Below are positions 60,901 to 64,000 of a DNA stretch of 64,000 nucleotides, one piece after another. Within the stretch, counting starts at the first letter, position 1. Each line of letters starts with the position of its first letter. The stretch lies in assembly GCA_028023455.1 (NCBI GenBank), contig JAQFVV010000031.1:3656001-3720000 (forward strand), written 5' to 3'. The DNA is from Epiperipatus broadwayi. Its lineage: Eukaryota; Onychophora; Udeonychophora; Euonychophora; Peripatidae. Position numbers and translations under genes: made by a program. The notes beneath the pieces are model-generated. The model was not told the DNA's origin, made no database searches, and saw only the letters and a program-made list of their open reading frames with translations.

Positions 60901-60935
60901 AATAAATCTGTTTTTGATACTAAAAAAAAAAAAAA
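60901..60935 (+). terminator. LINE polyadenylation signal and poly(A) tail
   Basis: AATAAA at 60901 is followed 16 bases later by a pure A run, marking the 3' end of the retroposed LINE. Confidence 0.75.
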
Positions 60936-61713
60936 TTATTAAATAAGTGATTAAAATTGAAGAATTTAAAAATCACATAGCTGCTCACCATTAATTTCTC
61001 CTATAAACTTAATCTTCATTGTAAGAGTAAATCTTTTTGTACAAATAAATCAATTTTTGTATAGTTATATTTACTTTGATACATTTTAATTTTATTTATG
61101 AAAACTCTTTTTTGTATGTATCAATTTTTTTTTTTTGTAGATGCAATATATGATTATATTAAATTATCTTTATATTATATGAATTAAATTACATTATTTT
61201 TAAGAGGAGAGAAATTATGGGGTGGGGAGAGTTTTCTTCCGGCTAAAATCAAGTTTTTATTAGAATTAGACAACAAATTAGAACACCAAATGGCGTATAA
61301 ATAAATTAGTGGCTAGAAAATGATGAAAGTTTATTTTAATATAATGGAAAAAATATTCCGTCTCACATTACTCTCCTTGTGAGCCATTCATATAAGCAGG
61401 AGTAATTAATAAATAGCGGATAATTTAAAGTGCTTGATGAATAATTAGCATAGTCGATGATTTTTACTAATGATGACAATAAAACAAATACTAATCTGGA
61501 TCTGTTTAATATTACACAAACAGAATAACCTAAGGTGGTTAATAACTTCAGATGTTATGACAGATTAATCTAAAGTGAGAAAATAAGTTTTAAAATTTAA
61601 AGGTAGACTAATCCGCTGAGATTTTTCTTTTGAGAGTATTCCTTTGTCAATATGTTGAGCATTTCAATTATTGCTTTTAAATAACTGAAAGGATAATTTA
61701 TTTGAATATATAC
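60936..61713. other. AT-rich spacer
   Basis: No gene is seen. The last eight bases, ATATATAC (61706-61713), would be the hAT target duplication if the partner lies beyond the window. Confidence 0.4.
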
Positions 61714-61899
61714 CAGGGGTGGCCAAGCTCTTGGTTAGTCCGAGCCGCTTTTGAAAATTTGAAATTATTCGAGAGCCACAACTAAATATTAAATAAGGTT
61801 ATATTATAAATAAACAAATACTAATTGTATTTTTTCATTATTTGGGTATATTTATTGAATATTGAAATAAATACATAAAACTAAATAATATATGTATTA

Positions 61900-63822
61900 A
61901 AAATTGAACATAATAAAAAAAGTATATTTATTTATTATATTTTATTTGTTGTGACAAATTTTTAAAATTCGGCGCATAATTTGCCACGCCCGGAGCAATT
62001 CTTTTAGATGATGGTTTGTTAGTTATGCATGATATTTTTGATTTTACAAATTTCAATTTTTTTTTTTTCATGTGTCATAGCATCGGCCGGGAAGCGAATC
62101 TGCTAACCCGGGACAACTGCTTGTAAGGCAGGTGTGCTGATCTCTCGACCACCAACGCTTGACAAAATTTCAAATTGAAGTAAAAAGATTCACGGAAATA
62201 AGTTGTCCCGAAAATCGAAATAATTCGATAAGCAGGCTTTTTTAATTGTGGATACTTTGATTCCGGTACAAATTTCCAGAATTCATTGATCGGTGTCAAC
62301 TTATATTGTAATAGCAGAGCTTGGTCTTCTTTCATATTTAATAATTCTAATTCCCACCTGCTTTTTCGGCCTGTATTACATTAGATATGGGAAACCCATC
62401 GTGAATGATATTTATAGTAAATGGATTTACATAAAAAGCAAGAGTTGATTTAAAATATTTCAAGTCTTCAAATCTATTATTAAATTCCGTTAATATTTCT
62501 TCTAGATACTCGTTAAGTTTTTCTAATTTAATATCTGCACAGATTTTTTTAAGACGAGGAAAATGATCTAATGTTTTATTTTTAATGTCGTTTTGAAAAA
62601 GTTGATTTTTTGTTTGGAAACTAAATATGCTCTGATAAAGGTCTGATATTATTTTATCTTTTCTCTGTAATGCTAAATTGAGTATTTGTAAGTGTTGCAT
62701 GGTATCAGTAAGAAACATCAAATCCTGCAACCATTCATCATCATCCAATTGGGGATATGATTTTTCCTTATTTTTCAGAAATATCGTAATCGGTTCAAGC
62801 AAGTCTACAAATCGATCTAATATGTTGTAACTAGATAGATATCTAACAAAATAGTAGAAATTAATGTCAGTTGGAAGTTCATCCTTTTGCGTTTGTACGA
62901 ATGTAATTTATAATATGTAGAACAGTTGTCATCAAATCAGGATATTTTAAATATTTAGCAATGAGATGTGCACGGTGAATGATACAGTGAACAGGCATAA
63001 ATTGTAGAATTTTAGAATCATCTTTTTAAAGTCCAATAAGACCAACTTTTTACCCAGCATTACTGGAGCTCCATCAGTTGCAATGCTTACAAGTTTATTG
63101 AGTGGCACTTCAAAATTCTTCAAGATTAAATCGAGTGCATTTTTATATCGATACCATGGGTTGATTCTTGAAGTGCCACTAAATCTAATAATTCTTCTTT
63201 AACAATTAATTCAATAGACACAAAATGTATGAAAACAACCAATTGAGGGAGATGTGTAATTATCTGTAGATTCGTCAAGAGCTAAGCTGAATGTGATACA
63301 GTTTTTCAGATCATTTTTTTAAATTAACTTCCAAGAGGTTTATTAATTTCTGTTATGCGTCGTTCAATTGTGTCTCAATATCGTAATTTGCGAAATAATT
63401 TTATATTTGGATCTAAAATTTTAACTACCTCTTCTAAATTTTTTTTAATAAACTCTCCTTCTCCATACGAGCATTTTGCACAAGCAATGTTCCAGGAAAT
63501 TATAAAACTAGCTTCAACAACATTGTCAGCTTGATTGCTAAATGCCGACAAAATGGACTGTTGTTTATTTAAGTTTGATTTTAAAGAAGCAATTTTTTCT
63601 GATCTTAATTTTGAATTCTGTGGATACTGAGCAGAAAATTAAGGATGATTGGATTCATGATGACGACGTAAATTACCAACTTCGTAATTTGCCACTGTAG
63701 ATTTACAAATAAGACATAATGCCTTTCCGTTATTGTCAATAAAAAAGAAATTTTCCTCCCATTCACTATTAAAAATTCTATTTTCAGTATTTTCTTTTTT
63801 TATTTTTGTTCTCTGTCGCCAT
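61900..63822 (-). pseudogene. hAT transposase, GTF2IRD2/FAM200-like with N-terminal BED finger
   Basis: Reading down the minus strand: start MATENKNKK; a BED-type zinc finger CLICKSTVANYEVGNLRRHH (about 63720-63650); LDESTD (first catalytic Asp, about 63270), TDGAPVMLGKK (second Asp, about 63070), VHCIIHRAHLIAKYL; a 151-codon clean stretch (62802-62347) with MQHLQILNLALQRKDK and YLEEILTEFNNRFEDL; and the C-terminal dimerisation segment YPQLKKPAYRIISIFGTTYF ending in RES (62280-62190). This order matches GTF2I-repeat-domain-2-like and related hAT proteins. At least three in-frame stops or shifts (near 63640, 63380, 63330) and the SINE make it inactive. Confidence 0.75.
62057..62164 (-). repeat. 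tRNA-derived mini-SINE, copy 3, inside the hAT
   Basis: Minus strand: GCGTTGGTGGTCGAGAGATC, anticodon arm CCTGC-CTTACAA-GCAGT (TAC), T-arm CCGGG...CCCGG with an eight-base insertion in the loop, GATGC, GACACATG and poly(A). Flanks share AAATTTCAA (62048-62056 and 62165-62173). It interrupts the transposase near its C-terminus. Confidence 0.8.
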
Positions 63823-63835
63823 ATTTTTTAAAAAA

Positions 63836-63954
63836 CTGAAAATAACGGAAGGAAGCATTTAAGTAAATAAAAATTTTGGTTTTATTCTTAACAATACGAT
63901 AAAAACACATATAATGCTGAAAATGTACTGCGAAAGAAATTATAATCAACTTAC
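63836..63954 (-). other. possible 5' UTR intron of the hAT transposase
   Basis: The minus strand shows a donor-like TTG/GTAAGTTG at 63954 and an acceptor-like TTATTTTCAG ending at 63836, 14 bases before the ATG. The spacing (119 bp) is reasonable for a small intron, but only transcripts could prove it. Confidence 0.3.
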
Positions 63955-64000
63955 CAAAATTTCCTAATACAAACTGTTTCGTCCAAAGCACAATACAAAC

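Larger units (their letters stand above)
55922..60935 (+). mobile_element. two-ORF LINE (L1/Tx1-like), youngest in the window
   Basis: A 5' leader, an intact ORF1 (56141-57547), ORF2 (57623-60707, one frameshift), a 3' UTR with AATAAA at 60901-60906 and a poly(A) of 14 bases at 60922-60935 make a nearly complete non-LTR retrotransposon. The left boundary is uncertain. The order and the CCHC ORF1 plus endonuclease-RT-Cys ORF2 fit the L1/Tx1 group. Confidence 0.8.
61714..64000 (-). mobile_element. hAT DNA transposon, GTF2IRD2-like, truncated by the window end
   Basis: The terminal sequence CAGGGGTGGCCAAGCTCTTG at 61714 is a typical hAT end. The transposase reads leftward from an ATG at 63822-63820. 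The other terminus lies beyond 64000. A tRNA-derived SINE sits inside the 3' part of the coding region. Confidence 0.75.

Noticed and set aside
62070-62160. Functional tRNA-Val gene
   Set aside because: Has poly(A), target-site-like flanks, an insertion in the T loop and no convincing acceptor stem; it is a SINE or retropseudogene.

Overview
The window reads as AT-rich (roughly three quarters A+T by eye), non-coding, repeat-laden nuclear DNA from a eukaryote, most likely an invertebrate animal. The reasons are the presence of several animal-type LINE clades (RTE/BovB-like, Jockey-like, L1/Tx1-like), hAT transposases of the GTF2IRD2, ZBED5 and ZMYM1 types, a Penelope-like relic, tRNA-derived SINEs, and no bacterial-style gene packing. 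I cannot name the species. I see no convincing single-copy host gene; every long or recognisable reading frame belongs to a mobile element.

Layout. 0-5 kb: eroded LINE pieces and one ribozyme-bearing repeat. 8.2-9.6 kb: a tandem plus inverted array of a 437-440 bp repeat with hammerhead motifs. 10-19 kb: an RTE relic, an inverted ribozyme/tRNA-like repeat, a Penelope-like relic, LINE tails and a hAT relic. 21.9-24.4 kb: a TTAA-flanked DNA element and an 848 bp fold-back. 26-37 kb: more hammerhead repeats, several with target-site duplications, LINE relics and a hAT relic. 38-43.7 kb: almost featureless. 43.7-51 kb: another hammerhead repeat, a near-perfect palindrome, a strand-switching AAT/ATT microsatellite, a Jockey-like relic and a perfect 154-bp-arm palindrome flanked by 13-bp direct repeats. 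52-55 kb: an RTE element. 55.9-60.9 kb: the best preserved element, a two-ORF LINE with poly(A). 61.7 kb to the end: a hAT element interrupted by a tRNA-derived SINE.

The most interesting theme is a set of three short repeat families (called A, B and C here), each carrying a hammerhead self-cleaving ribozyme core (CTGANGA, stem II, GAAA, then GTC or ATA before stem I). Family A also has a tRNA-like box-B segment, Family B forms ~437 bp tandem units, and Family C has a 377 bp unit. They behave like retrozymes (small non-autonomous retroelements moved as ribozyme-processed RNA), with 12-20 bp target-site duplications. One Family C insertion begins exactly at the nucleotide where its hammerhead should cut. 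Many copies are inverted fold-backs, suggesting snap-back or twin-primed reverse transcription. A Penelope-like relic in the same window is a plausible trace of a mobilising machinery, although this link is inference. All calls come from reading the sequence; no alignment or structure program was run.
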